From: a virus | Strand: one strand, 5' to 3' | Virus record (IMG/VR): IMGVR_UViG_3300009034_000214 | Span: 1 to 23,148 of that record | DNA: 23,148 bases | In this document: positions 14,994 through 22,146 of the stretch, in pieces | Layout: each line of letters opens with the position of its first letter | Numbering within the stretch: position 1 is the first letter of the stretch | The notes under the pieces: model-generated | Database searches by the model: none | Seen by the model: the letters and a program-made list of their open reading frames with translations, nothing else | Told to the model about the DNA's origin: nothing | Translations under genes and position numbers: made by a program

Positions 14994-17048
14994 TTACATC
15001 TCTTCTGCTGGTGCCGGACCACCTAGCTCTTCGCCCATCCCTGGCCCTTCTTCCGGTGTCGGTCCTGGCATACCGCCTCCTGCCTCAAGTTCAGCTTCCA
15101 GTCCTGCTCCTGCTTCAGCACCGGCTCCTGGTTCCTCTGCGCCTGCTCCTTGCTGCAGGAAGGCTAAAAATTCAACGTGCTTCATTATGTGTTTCTCAAA
15201 TTCCTTCCATTTGGCTTCAGGCCATTTCTGAACATCCTCTTGCTTGCCGAAATCAGTATGGGTATTTACGTGAATAACATGATCATCGTGGATCCAGGGG
15301 AACACTCCACCTTCATCTCTTTCTTTATCATAAGTATCATCAAGAAAAGCCTGATTTTCTCTGAGCGCTTTATCTCTATCGACAATATCTGTTCTCAGCG
15401 CATGGGAGGCTGTCCCCATGTTTAGAAGCTCTATGATCTTCATCCTGTCCTCTTCCTTGTTGAAGATCCCTTCTCTCCATAGCTCAAGCAGGAGTCGCTG
15501 CTGGATAGTATTTGACTGATTCAGGCTTACTCCAATATCAAGTCTCATGTCAAAATTCTGGCTGAGATCTGATTTTGAGAAATATTCCACAGCAGCCTTC
15601 CGGTTCTCGCCTACGATCTTAATCATTCTCTCCTGGCTATAGTGCATATCCATAAGCTCTAGCCGGAATTGGTTTCTCTCCAGAATTACCTTATTGGTTC
15701 GCTTCATCATCGGATTGAGCTTTATGTTCTCCTGTTCCAGCATCATTGAATACAGAGAAGCTGGCGCTCTGGAGGCATACTGAGGAAGCCTGGCATATGA
15801 AACCTCATGGACGTTGGAGACTTTATCTACAGAGCCTTCCAGAAAGTCCCTGAAGGCCAGCACTTGCTGAGAAAGCTCAGGCATCCTTACCGCTACCGGT
15901 GGTCCACCTCTATTGAAATCCACCTCGACAATCTCAAAATCATCTATAGTCATAGATTGCGCACGTTTCAGCGCGCCTTTCCCGACTGCCATCTTTGGTC
16001 GCCATGCCTCGATATGCTCAAAGATCATTGACACCATGCGGTTAAAGGCTCTCTGTATATTCTGGACAAAGTGAAGAGGACCTTTCGCCCAGAATGAGTA
16101 ATTTGTCTTTTTATAAAAATGAAAGAAGTAAGGAAGTTTGTATTTAGGACTAGGGTTCTTATCTCCCCACAGGATTTTACCTCCACAGGAAAAAATCATC
16201 CTGCCTTTTTTAAGCTCATCATTCGGCTTCTGCCAATGTTCCCTGAGAATATAGGTATCTTCTTCTTTGTCCTTTTCTTCCTCAATTTCGTGCATCCCCT
16301 TGTATTTATCACCACCACCTGATTTTTCTCCCATTTCATCAATCTCTGCTTCGGTTAGCTTAGGAAAAGCCTTTTTAAGCTTCTGCCTAGTTACTTCTTT
16401 AAGCTCGATTATCCACCTCATTTGTTTGGGTTTCTTTGCTACCGGATCTGGCCTTATATTAAATATCGGCACCACTTCTCCCATGACCTCTCCTGGTGCT
16501 TTCACATCTTCGATTTTCCCCCCTTTTTTTTCTAATTTCATATATCCATAGGCTTCGTTATCCCAGATCCATTTCTCACAAGCTAATCCAGGGCGAAGAA
16601 GATCGTATTTTACGTCCTCCATAAACTCTTCCATGAAGTTTACGTAGTCGTTATAATCAATGAGCTTCGTGGCCACAGCAGCGCCTTTAATATCCTTTTG
16701 TTCTCCTGAGTTCGGCACTCCTATAGAGTGATGGAAGAAGTTAATCTTCCCTTCAAGAGTTTCATTCAAGGGCTTCATAAGGTTTACAACAATCTTTGCT
16801 TTCCTGATTCTTAACTCCACATCTTTAACAGCGCCATCTGCTTCATTCCAAAGAGCATATTGGTTGCCATCCTCCCATGAAATCAATTCCTTCCATTTGC
16901 CATGATGCACCTTGACTACTGGATGCTTCGTTACCTGATCATCTACCCAAGAGCAGTAATCTTCTTCGGTATCGAAGTCAGGAAGATAATCGTACTTTTC
17001 TTCCTTCTTCTCTTCTTTTTTCTCAGGTTCTTTCTTTTTTTCAGCCAT
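14994..17048 (-). CDS. Portal protein
   Basis: A 684-residue protein in the size range of podovirus portals (P22 gp1 is 725). Position between terminase and scaffold, length and composition support the call. Residues 1-17 are a Lys/Glu run. The body contains LVRPGL-type helical wing segments (EEFMEDVKYDLLRPGLACEK), RPDPVAKKPKQMRWII, and the crown or stem region FVQNIQRAFNRMVSMIFEHIE. RAPASLYSMMLEQENIKLNP follows and resembles the conserved central helix region of P22/N4-type portals. The last 50 residues are a Gly/Ala/Glu/Pro low-complexity tail. Twelve copies would form the packaging channel. ATG at 17048 has a weak GAGGGAATAA site. Confidence 0.85.
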   Translation of the reverse strand: MAEKKKEPEKKEEKKEEKYDYLPDFDTEEDYCSWVDDQVTKHPVVKVHHGKWKELISWEDGNQYALWNEADGAVKDVELRIRKAKIVVNLMKPLNETLEGKINFFHHSIGVPNSGEQKDIKGAAVATKLIDYNDYVNFMEEFMEDVKYDLLRPGLACEKWIWDNEAYGYMKLEKKGGKIEDVKAPGEVMGEVVPIFNIRPDPVAKKPKQMRWIIELKEVTRQKLKKAFPKLTEAEIDEMGEKSGGGDKYKGMHEIEEEKDKEEDTYILREHWQKPNDELKKGRMIFSCGGKILWGDKNPSPKYKLPYFFHFYKKTNYSFWAKGPLHFVQNIQRAFNRMVSMIFEHIEAWRPKMAVGKGALKRAQSMTIDDFEIVEVDFNRGGPPVAVRMPELSQQVLAFRDFLEGSVDKVSNVHEVSYARLPQYASRAPASLYSMMLEQENIKLNPMMKRTNKVILERNQFRLELMDMHYSQERMIKIVGENRKAAVEYFSKSDLSQNFDMRLDIGVSLNQSNTIQQRLLLELWREGIFNKEEDRMKIIELLNMGTASHALRTDIVDRDKALRENQAFLDDTYDKERDEGGVFPWIHDDHVIHVNTHTDFGKQEDVQKWPEAKWKEFEKHIMKHVEFLAFLQQGAGAEEPGAGAEAGAGLEAELEAGGGMPGPTPEEGPGMGEELGGPAPAEEM

Positions 17049-17056
17049 TTATTCCC

Positions 17057-17443
17057 TCAAAAAACCTTATCATGCTCAGTCGGCTCGGCTGGTTTTGTGC
17101 TTATAGCCATCTCAGTCGATTTTGCTTCAAGCTCAAAGAATTTAGACATCTTCTCTATCATGCTTGTTTCGAGTTTAATAAATGAAGCCATGATTATCCC
17201 TGTCCCCTCTTGTTCCTCTTTTAATTCATTCATAGCAACCTTAAGCTGAGAAACTTCCTCAACAAGCTCTTCTCTGAGTTTCACCACCTCATCAACAACC
17301 TGGACCATCGCTCCTTCACCTGTGTTGATTTTATCCATTTTCTCATTGAGCAGATGCGTATTCCTTGAGATCTCAGCAAGTCTCCTTATTGCCTCATCTC
17401 TTAGGTTTAAAAGCTCTCTCCTAGTCTTTTTAAAAAAGCGCAT
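17057..17443 (-). CDS. Coiled-coil protein between terminase and portal
   Basis: A 128-residue protein starting MRFFKKTRRELLNLRDEAIR. Residues about 5-80 are a long amphipathic helix with heptad spacing (VVDEVVKLREELVEEVSQLK), and no Cys is present. It overlaps the end of the large terminase gene by 14 bases. AGAGGAG lies 7 bases before ATG at 17443. The stop is 8 bases before the portal start. No family is recognised. It could be a packaging accessory or portal-assembly helper, inferred from position only. Confidence 0.7.
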   Translation of the reverse strand: MRFFKKTRRELLNLRDEAIRRLAEISRNTHLLNEKMDKINTGEGAMVQVVDEVVKLREELVEEVSQLKVAMNELKEEQEGTGIIMASFIKLETSMIEKMSKFFELEAKSTEMAISTKPAEPTEHDKVF

Positions 17444-18962
17444 CCATGTTCTCCTCTAATTTATTATCCAGGCCAAGCATCCGATCTATCTCCTCCTGAA
17501 AGCCTGGTGATGGTTCTGGTTCCTCTCTTTCTTTCTCAGCTTTCTTCGATGGGATATCAATTTCATCAAGCTGATAGGCTAGAGAGTCTAAGACATCATC
17601 ATTTTCGATATCAGGATAATTTAAAAGATCATACTCAAGGTCGCCCATCCCCTGAGCTAAGAATATTCTTCCGCTTTCAAAATACTGTTTGAGTTTGTGG
17701 ATCCTACTTTCTTTCTTCCTGCTTTTATGCTCAACGAAACGGAAGTCCAACTTTTCAGCATAATGCTCAACGGTATCTGCTATGGTAACTGAATACATCA
17801 TTTTCTCAATGAAGGTCTCATCAGGCTTAAATTCCTTCTGCAGCCTGGCGATCCTCCCTATTAGCTTCATGGGCGTTGTCCAGATCTTCTCTGTAAAAAC
17901 GATATACATATGCGCTCTCTCGTCCCAATCGATAATTGTAATTCCTGTAGCATCATTGGATTCTTTCTCTGTCCCTGCAGGATCTATAATCAAGTGCCTG
18001 ACATAGTTATCCGGTAGGAATCTCCAATACTTGATCCACTTCTCATCACAAAGCCTCTCTGCTTCCTCTTGAACTTTAAGCTCATACTGAGATGAGGCGA
18101 TAGACATTCCCTGCTCGTTGAATTTTTCCTCAAAGTCCTCCCAGGTGAACATTTCCGGAAAGGTGAGTCTTGCTCCTTCCCTTTTTATCTTCCACTGTTG
18201 ACCTTCCTTGTAAACAACTGGAGTCTTACCTTTGGCAGTAAGGGCATAGGGGATGCAGAATTTATCGTAGGTTTTGATTTTCTTAATCAGCATGGACATT
18301 AGATCTAGTGGATGGAATGGGGTTCCGACATCGATCTCCAATCCAACTTTGAATTTCTTATATTTAGTGATGATTGATTTCTGGAACTTCCATTTGCGGA
18401 TGCAATTTTTTCTCTCTTTCTCAGAGAAGGCATTATCATCGTTCACTAAGTCGTCATTGATGATAATTGTATAGTGGCGCGAAACCTGTTTAGTATCGAG
18501 TGAGGAAACGTGGAATTTCACCCACTTGTATTCAACCTTGTATCTCGAGAATTTACGATAAACTCCCTCATGGGGGTATGGGACTTCAGGAAAAATGTCA
18601 TGCAATAAATGACACTCGCGGAGTGCTTCCCTGAAGTCCTCCATAAATGCTTCAGCGTTCTCTTTGGTGGCTGTGTTATAACAGATTGATATTGGCTTCT
18701 TTGTTACGATATGCCAGCAAAAAAGCCATAAGCAATATCCGAGCAAAACTGTAGTCTTGAATGATCCACGAAATACGCTTATGAGCTTTTTATAAGTTTC
18801 TCTCTTCGCAAGAGTTAAAAAATCACAGAGCCTTTGATGGAGCAATCCAAAGTTGTGGAATTTATCGAGCCAGGTAGTAACCAGAACTTGAGTCTCAAAA
18901 AAATAGAGATCTCTACACTTCTCTATCCATTTGGATCTCGGCTGATAACTAAATGGGTTCAA
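17430..18962 (-). CDS. terL: Terminase large subunit
   Basis: A 510-residue DNA-packaging motor. The N-terminal ATPase has a P-loop at 65-71 (RGSFKTT), where Phe stands in place of the usual Gly before Lys. The Walker B-type strand IIINDDL (166-172) and the GTP coupling motif near 213-215 follow. The C-terminal RNase H-like nuclease shows the first acid in LIIDPAG (D327). The second lies near 382-386 (ETFIEKM). The third is in NDDVLDSLAY (455-463). It would cut concatemeric DNA and drive it through the portal. The start is TTG at 18962, inside the small subunit gene (14-base overlap). No in-frame ATG is near, and GGAGG/GAGG stretches lie upstream. The acidic C-terminus overlaps the next gene. 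Confidence 0.92.
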   Translation of the reverse strand: MNPFSYQPRSKWIEKCRDLYFFETQVLVTTWLDKFHNFGLLHQRLCDFLTLAKRETYKKLISVFRGSFKTTVLLGYCLWLFCWHIVTKKPISICYNTATKENAEAFMEDFREALRECHLLHDIFPEVPYPHEGVYRKFSRYKVEYKWVKFHVSSLDTKQVSRHYTIIINDDLVNDDNAFSEKERKNCIRKWKFQKSIITKYKKFKVGLEIDVGTPFHPLDLMSMLIKKIKTYDKFCIPYALTAKGKTPVVYKEGQQWKIKREGARLTFPEMFTWEDFEEKFNEQGMSIASSQYELKVQEEAERLCDEKWIKYWRFLPDNYVRHLIIDPAGTEKESNDATGITIIDWDERAHMYIVFTEKIWTTPMKLIGRIARLQKEFKPDETFIEKMMYSVTIADTVEHYAEKLDFRFVEHKSRKKESRIHKLKQYFESGRIFLAQGMGDLEYDLLNYPDIENDDVLDSLAYQLDEIDIPSKKAEKEREEPEPSPGFQEEIDRMLGLDNKLEENMDALF

Positions 18963-19398
18963 TTACCTCTTCCTCCTCCACGACTTCTCCATCAACAGCA
19001 TCCTCTCCCCAATCTACCTTATCAAGCCTTTCTTTATCATCTTTGGTTAGGTCATACCTGGCTTCTACCTTCCTAATATCAACTTTTTTAGGGGGAAAAC
19101 CATCTCTAATTTGTATTGTCATTTTTAATGTCTCTCTCTGCTCTTTGTTATCTGGCATCTCTGGTGCTAACGGATGCTTACATTCAAGAAGTTCATCAAT
19201 CTTTCTCACAAGGCGCGGAGCGCTTATTCCCTGGATATCAAGCTCTTGGTTAATAAGATCTCTAAATGCTGGATGCTCAAGAACTCTATTGGCTGAAACT
19301 ACAGCGCTATCCCCTTTATAGCCAGCTTTTATAGCGCACTCTGTCTTTCTTGTTTCATCAAAACCGGTGGCAGCATAGAGCTGTAGAAAGTCTCTCAT
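18949..19398 (-). CDS. terS: Terminase small subunit
   Basis: A 149-residue protein placed directly before the large subunit. Its N-terminal region has the helix-turn-helix-like signature of small terminases: FLQLYAATGFDETRKTECAI, then KAGYKGDSAVVSANRVLEHP and FRDLINQEL. It would recognise the packaging site in phage DNA and load the large subunit. The central part is an oligomerisation helix, and the C-terminus is very acidic (VDGEVVEEEEVIEPI), as is common for the part contacting the large subunit. The ribosome site is weak (AGGAAAAAG). The gene overlaps terL by 14 bases, so the two subunits are likely coupled in translation. Confidence 0.8.
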   Translation of the reverse strand: MRDFLQLYAATGFDETRKTECAIKAGYKGDSAVVSANRVLEHPAFRDLINQELDIQGISAPRLVRKIDELLECKHPLAPEMPDNKEQRETLKMTIQIRDGFPPKKVDIRKVEARYDLTKDDKERLDKVDWGEDAVDGEVVEEEEVIEPI

Positions 19399-19426
19399 CT
19401 TTTTCCTGAGCTTTAACCTGGGGACT

Positions 19427-20035
19427 TTACGTAAGTCTATCGCGTTTCTCCTTTTTTTCCTCAGCTTTCTTCAGGGCTGCTTTCTGGGCCTTTTCGCTTA
19501 TTGGCTTATCTTCATGGATCTCCTTGGCGAACACTTCCTTTAGATCCTCGGTGGTGAACTCTTCTGGCTTCCCTGGCTTGGCCTTGGGGATGCCTTTGTC
19601 GCGTTCCGGTAATTCAACAGGAGCTTCAGGTGGAGCTACAGGCTCTTCTTTCTTTACTTCACTGGCTCTTTTGGCCCTGGTGGGTGCCTCCTTCGGTTTC
19701 TTTTCTTCCTGCTTTGCTTCAAGTTCCTTAATCTTTGCCCTGAGATAAACATTCTCTTGCTCAACGGTCATGGGTCTTTTGGGTCTATCGTGGGTTTCAA
19801 AATAAGCTTTGATATCTGCCTGGGAGACAAAATAAGTTGTGAGCGCATAGTTGATAACAAGCCCCTTAGATTTTTCTGTGATCGGGTTCCCGAGTGAATC
19901 ATGTCCCGATATACCAAACTTGTGTTCCTCATTCTCAGCATCATCAATCATCAAAAGAAGCTTATTCTCAGGATAAGTTCCTCTGAGCAGTTCTAAAACT
20001 TCCTCAACTGTTATCTGCCTAAATTCGCGCTCCAT
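19427..20035 (-). CDS. Charged late protein upstream of terminase
   Basis: A 202-residue protein. Residues 1-90 look folded (EREFRQITVEEVLELLRGTY, KGLVINYALTTYFVSQADI). Residues 90-202 are Lys/Glu/Pro/Ala-rich, with a possible coiled coil (NVYLRAKIKELEAKQEEKK) and a basic tail. No domain is recognised. ATG at 20035 overlaps the previous stop as TGATG. The AGGAGG site is made from the last Arg codons of the 39-residue gene. It is the third gene after the late promoter, so a role in packaging or regulation of late events is possible, but only by position. Confidence 0.75.
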   Translation of the reverse strand: MEREFRQITVEEVLELLRGTYPENKLLLMIDDAENEEHKFGISGHDSLGNPITEKSKGLVINYALTTYFVSQADIKAYFETHDRPKRPMTVEQENVYLRAKIKELEAKQEEKKPKEAPTRAKRASEVKKEEPVAPPEAPVELPERDKGIPKAKPGKPEEFTTEDLKEVFAKEIHEDKPISEKAQKAALKKAEEKKEKRDRLT

Positions 20036-20154
20036 CAGCGCCTCCTAGTTCGTGGACGATAACCTTTAGGCTTTGCTCTTCTTGGTGGTCCCCTCAAGTC
20101 GCCTCTTTTTCTGGGCGCTCTTGTCCTTCTAACTCTTATTCCTCCTCTTGGCAT
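20035..20154 (-). CDS. 39-residue arginine-rich mini-protein
   Basis: A 39-residue protein beginning MPRGGIRVRRTRAPRKR and ending YRPRTRRR. It has 15 Arg and 3 Lys, one acidic residue (Asp19), and no Cys. ATG at 20154 has GGAGGTAAATA upstream, so it is clearly set up for translation. The last Arg codons AGG AGG also make the Shine-Dalgarno of the next gene, and the stop overlaps its start as TGATG. The composition is like protamine or an RNA-binding arginine-rich motif. The protein may bind DNA or RNA, for example late mRNA, packaging DNA or an antitermination RNA. None of these is proven. Confidence 0.75.
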   Translation of the reverse strand: MPRGGIRVRRTRAPRKRGDLRGPPRRAKPKGYRPRTRRR

Positions 20155-20157
20155 TAT

Positions 20158-20322
20158 TTACCTCCTTGATTTTTTTAGTGGGGGGACTCCGGCATGACGC
20201 ATATTGAGAACTTGAAGATATTTCTTTGCCTCGGCTACTGTGTTAGAGCAGCCTTTTAATGCACCTGCCGAACCATCCGCTTTTCTCCTATGAACGCACT
20301 TCCCCTTACGGATATAAGGCAT
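20158..20322 (-). CDS. 54-residue basic late leader protein
   Basis: A 54-residue basic protein beginning MPYIRKGKCVHRRKADGS, with GCSNTVAEAKKYLQVL in the middle. Its two Cys (C9 and C25) and the layout resemble small phage proteins often found just before terminase genes, of the form MPxxRKGKCVxxK...GC...AxxYLxxL. Their function is unknown to me. It is the first gene after the late promoter, and ATG at 20322 has CGGAGGACAACT upstream. The last codons AGG AGG TAA form the ribosome site of the next gene. Confidence 0.75.
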   Translation of the reverse strand: MPYIRKGKCVHRRKADGSAGALKGCSNTVAEAKKYLQVLNMRHAGVPPLKKSRR

Positions 20323-20386
20323 AGTTGTCCTCCGTTGATAGAGGTAGGATAGTCCCCTTAGACTTGCTTAGAGTAGTAAAATACTT

Positions 20387-20430
20387 AAGCATAAGCTCTT
20401 TGTCTATTAAATAAACATAGACTTATGCTT
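20387..20430 (-). promoter_or_regulatory. Candidate operator: dyads and direct repeat at late promoter
   Basis: AAGCATAAG (20387-20395) and CTTATGCTT (20422-20430) are a perfect 9-bp inverted repeat centred on the -10 box. A second dyad, GTCTAT (20402-20407) with ATAGAC (20417-20422), lies inside it. CTTTGTC also occurs twice at 20398 and 20428, exactly 30 bases apart. One arm lies in the promoter spacer, the other a few bases after the expected start of transcription. This arrangement fits binding by a dimeric regulator on one face of the helix. Confidence 0.55.
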
Positions 20431-20436
20431 TGTCAA
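20408..20436 (-). promoter_or_regulatory. Sigma-70-type late promoter
   Basis: On the minus strand, TTGACA (20436-20431) is followed by a 17-base spacer and TATTTA (20413-20408). An A-run of nine bases at 20446-20438, one base upstream of the -35 box, resembles an UP element. Transcription would start near 20401, giving a leader of about 79 bases before the 54-residue gene. It stands at the head of the packaging and structural operon and is the only strong promoter match I found in the window. Confidence 0.75.
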
Positions 20437-20538
20437 GTTTTTTTTTAAATTAATTTAAGGAAGGAGCCGGCCAGAGCCTTCGTTAGCGCCTTGGATAGCG
20501 TCCTGGACTTAGCCAGAAAAGGATAGCCGGCTGAGGTA
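20437..20538. other. Intergenic spacer, GC-rich core, no terminator seen
   Basis: This stretch separates the small-gene block from the late promoter. Its distal part (20461-20536) is more GC-rich than its surroundings and has AGCCGGC at 20465 and its complement GCCGGCT at 20526-20532, with about 54 bases between. A weaker CTGG/CCAG hairpin lies inside. On the transcribed strand it is followed by A-rich sequence, not a U-run, so read-through from the upstream block is possible. No gene or tRNA fits. Confidence 0.45.
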
Positions 20539-20940
20539 TTAATAGAAAGCTTTTGAATTATGATAGATCGCGTAAGTTTTTGCAAGCAGAAGCGCAGCTA
20601 CCATGATATAGGCGATGTAGGTTTTATCGTGCATCTGGAAATAATAGAAGATCTCATCAGTCAGCCAAAACACCAGCATATTACTCATCTGAGTTGCTGC
20701 TATGGCTAGAGGTGGCTTATCCATGTAGAGATTATATAGCGGATTTAGGTCCTCATAGCCATCGTCAGCCAGGACTGAGGACATAGCCAGGTCAACGTAT
20801 GTCTCAGCGAAATAAGACGCTCTGATCAGGTCATAGACGAAATCAGTCTTTTCATCTTCTTGGCCTATAGCCGAGTAGCTTGCCATGAGCATCATAGATA
20901 GGGTCATAAGGAACGCGATGCTTTTTTTCAATTTCATCAT
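20539..20940 (-). CDS. Exported/membrane protein with signal peptide
   Basis: A 133-residue protein with a typical signal peptide: basic KLKK, the hydrophobic core SIAFLMTLSMMLMAS, and a likely cleavage region near residues 24-28 (SAIGQ). There is no lipobox Cys. The mature part is acidic, then has hydrophobic stretches at about 88-104 (NMLVFWLTDEIFYYF) and 107-124 (YIAYIMVAALLLAKTYAIY). Two ATGs stand in tandem at 20940 and 20937; GGAGG is 3 and 6 bases away, respectively. It ends the small-gene block. It could act in the cell envelope during lysis or superinfection, but no family is recognised. Confidence 0.75.
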   Translation of the reverse strand: MMKLKKSIAFLMTLSMMLMASYSAIGQEDEKTDFVYDLIRASYFAETYVDLAMSSVLADDGYEDLNPLYNLYMDKPPLAIAATQMSNMLVFWLTDEIFYYFQMHDKTYIAYIMVAALLLAKTYAIYHNSKAFY

Positions 20941-21009
20941 ATACCTCCTCTAAGATTTTCTTAACTCTCTCCTTCTGGCTTGGCTCCTTATCTATGATAT
21001 CGTCAATTA

Positions 21010-21636
21010 TTACTCCTCTGTAGGTTCTTCCGGTGGGAGGGCCGTCGATGATGGATCTTCCGGCTCTGGGATCAGCGATGGCTCTTCTGGTGTTGGCTTT
21101 AACTTCTTCTCTGAAGTCGCTAAAAGTTTTTTTTTCTTCTCTCTGGCTGCGGTGGCTTTAAACAGTTTTTGCCTTCTGGCAAAGGCTCGTTTTTGCCTCT
21201 TTTTGTTCTCGATGATCTCTGTAATTTCTTTCTCAACATTCTTGAGGACTTCTGCTTTATTATGGCAGATATGCTGCCGGCAGCCGATGTTTAGGATCAT
21301 ATGCTTTTCGTCAGGGTGAAAAAGCAGAGAAGCGGTGTAATGCGCAGTAGCCTGTATCCCCTGCTCAGATCCAAGCAATCCCATTGGCTCGGTGAAAGCG
21401 TCCCATTTTTTTTGTTCGTCTGGCATTGTTAACTCCTTTATATGGTTTAGTAATCTTTCAAGGCGAGAAATAATCTCTGCCTTTTGTTGTCTATTCATCA
21501 TAATTGCTCCTCTATCAAAATATCCTTTTAAAGCATTAATTCTCTCTGCTTTATCTGTTGGAAAATTCTGAAATTGACTATACGTATCAAAATATTTAAC
21601 TGCTCTTTTAAAAGCATCTTCGGTAAGAGCAGTCAT
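21010..21636 (-). CDS. Unknown 208-residue charged protein
   Basis: A 208-residue protein. Residues 1-140 are helical with AFKRAVKYFDTYSQFQNFP, EIISRLERLLNHIKEL and a short segment with GCRQHICHNK (about 118-127) whose Cys and His could bind metal. Residues 140-180 are a Lys/Arg-rich helix (NKKRQKRAFARRQKLFKA). The tail is Pro/Glu-rich. ATG at 21636 has AGGAAG upstream and overlaps the stop of the 55-residue gene as ATGA. No family is recognised. A 69-base gap without a credible ORF follows before the exported protein. Confidence 0.7.
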   Translation of the reverse strand: MTALTEDAFKRAVKYFDTYSQFQNFPTDKAERINALKGYFDRGAIMMNRQQKAEIISRLERLLNHIKELTMPDEQKKWDAFTEPMGLLGSEQGIQATAHYTASLLFHPDEKHMILNIGCRQHICHNKAEVLKNVEKEITEIIENKKRQKRAFARRQKLFKATAAREKKKKLLATSEKKLKPTPEEPSLIPEPEDPSSTALPPEEPTEE

Positions 21637-21800
21637 TCTGACTTCCTAAATAAGTCCGACATCTTGGGCTTACGCCCTTGGAGATCTCCACTGCAAGAGC
21701 TTATGCTTAAGTGCGCCTTCGCCAGCGCAACAAGGTGAAAGATCAGAACAGCCAAGATGCCGGCTCCGATTTTTATGATTGTCGGTGTTAAGGGTCCCAT
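21633..21800 (-). CDS. 55-residue membrane mini-protein
   Basis: A 55-residue protein with a membrane helix at about 7-29 (TIIKIGAGILAVLIFHLVAL) and a polar basic tail ending SDLFRKSE. ATG at 21800 has GGGAG nine bases upstream. The stop overlaps the next gene as ATGA. It lies in the same frame as the winged-helix gene, nine codons after its stop. One of three tiny membrane proteins in this block. Function unknown. Confidence 0.6.
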   Translation of the reverse strand: MGPLTPTIIKIGAGILAVLIFHLVALAKAHLSISSCSGDLQGRKPKMSDLFRKSE

Positions 21801-21827
21801 ACTATATGACTCCCTGTTGCGAGATCC

Positions 21828-22037
21828 TCAACAAACTCTCCAAACGCTTCGGATGGTAAGGTCAGTCTGTTCATCGACATTCCGGACCAACCGCTTCTCG
21901 GCTAGGGACTCCAGGATCCGGAGGACTGCATCTGTATTTGGCATACTGATCAACCTGGCGATATCATAAGCTGTCATGTCCGGATAGATCCTTACTGCCT
22001 CAAGAACATGAAATTCAAGCTCACTTGTTTGCGTCAT
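21828..22037 (-). CDS. Winged-helix DNA-binding protein
   Basis: A 69-residue protein that reads as a minimal winged helix. Helix 1 is LEFHVLEAVRIYP. Helix 2 is TAYDIARLIS. The recognition helix is NTDAVLRILESLAEKRL. A two-strand wing (VRNVDEQTDLTIRSVWRVC) closes it. This is the DNA-binding core of MarR/ArsR/DprA-type regulators, without an extra dimer or ligand domain. It could be a phage transcription regulator and is the only such candidate in the window. The start at 22037 overlaps the end of the 41-residue membrane gene by 17 bases. AGGAAG lies about 10 bases upstream. Confidence 0.7.
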   Translation of the reverse strand: MTQTSELEFHVLEAVRIYPDMTAYDIARLISMPNTDAVLRILESLAEKRLVRNVDEQTDLTIRSVWRVC

Positions 22038-22146
22038 TTTTCATCGCTTCCTTGTGCCGAACAGCAATTATCACTAAGATAATGGCTGCTCCAACACACC
22101 AGATAAAAAACTGCCATAATGGTATCACAGGAAAAAAAGGTATCAT
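22021..22146 (-). CDS. 41-residue membrane mini-protein
   Basis: A 41-residue protein beginning MIPFFPVIPLWQFF, with one membrane helix at about 11-29 (ending IILVIIAV) and a short polar tail. ATG at 22146 has GGAGGTAGAAAA upstream and overlaps the stop of the 81-residue gene as ATGA. The two small membrane genes form a pair, which resembles holin-antiholin pairs in size but carries no diagnostic motif. Confidence 0.65.
   Translation of the reverse strand: MIPFFPVIPLWQFFIWCVGAAIILVIIAVRHKEAMKNDANK

Noticed and set aside
14479-15231. Long open frame on the plus strand (about 250 codons)
   Set aside because: It is antisense to the Lys/Glu-rich scaffold and the portal tail, whose composition keeps the opposite frame open. 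No ribosome site and odd Ser/Phe-rich product.
20437-20446. T-run read on the plus strand as an intrinsic terminator
   Set aside because: No plus-strand gene leads into it. On the minus strand it is an A-tract directly before a -35 box.
20461-20536. tRNA or small structured RNA in the GC-rich spacer
   Set aside because: Length is right for a tRNA, but no T-loop GTTC-type motif, acceptor pairing or CCA-like end was found. Only a 7-bp long-range stem is present.
21801-21830. Promoter TTGAGG ... TATAGT before the 55-residue gene
   Set aside because: Spacer is 19 bases and the -10 box lies against the ATG, leaving no room for a leader.
21633-22037. Winged-helix and 55-residue membrane gene as one protein by stop read-through
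   Set aside because: They share a frame with a single TGA between, but the membrane gene has its own ATG, and a shared frame happens by chance one time in three.
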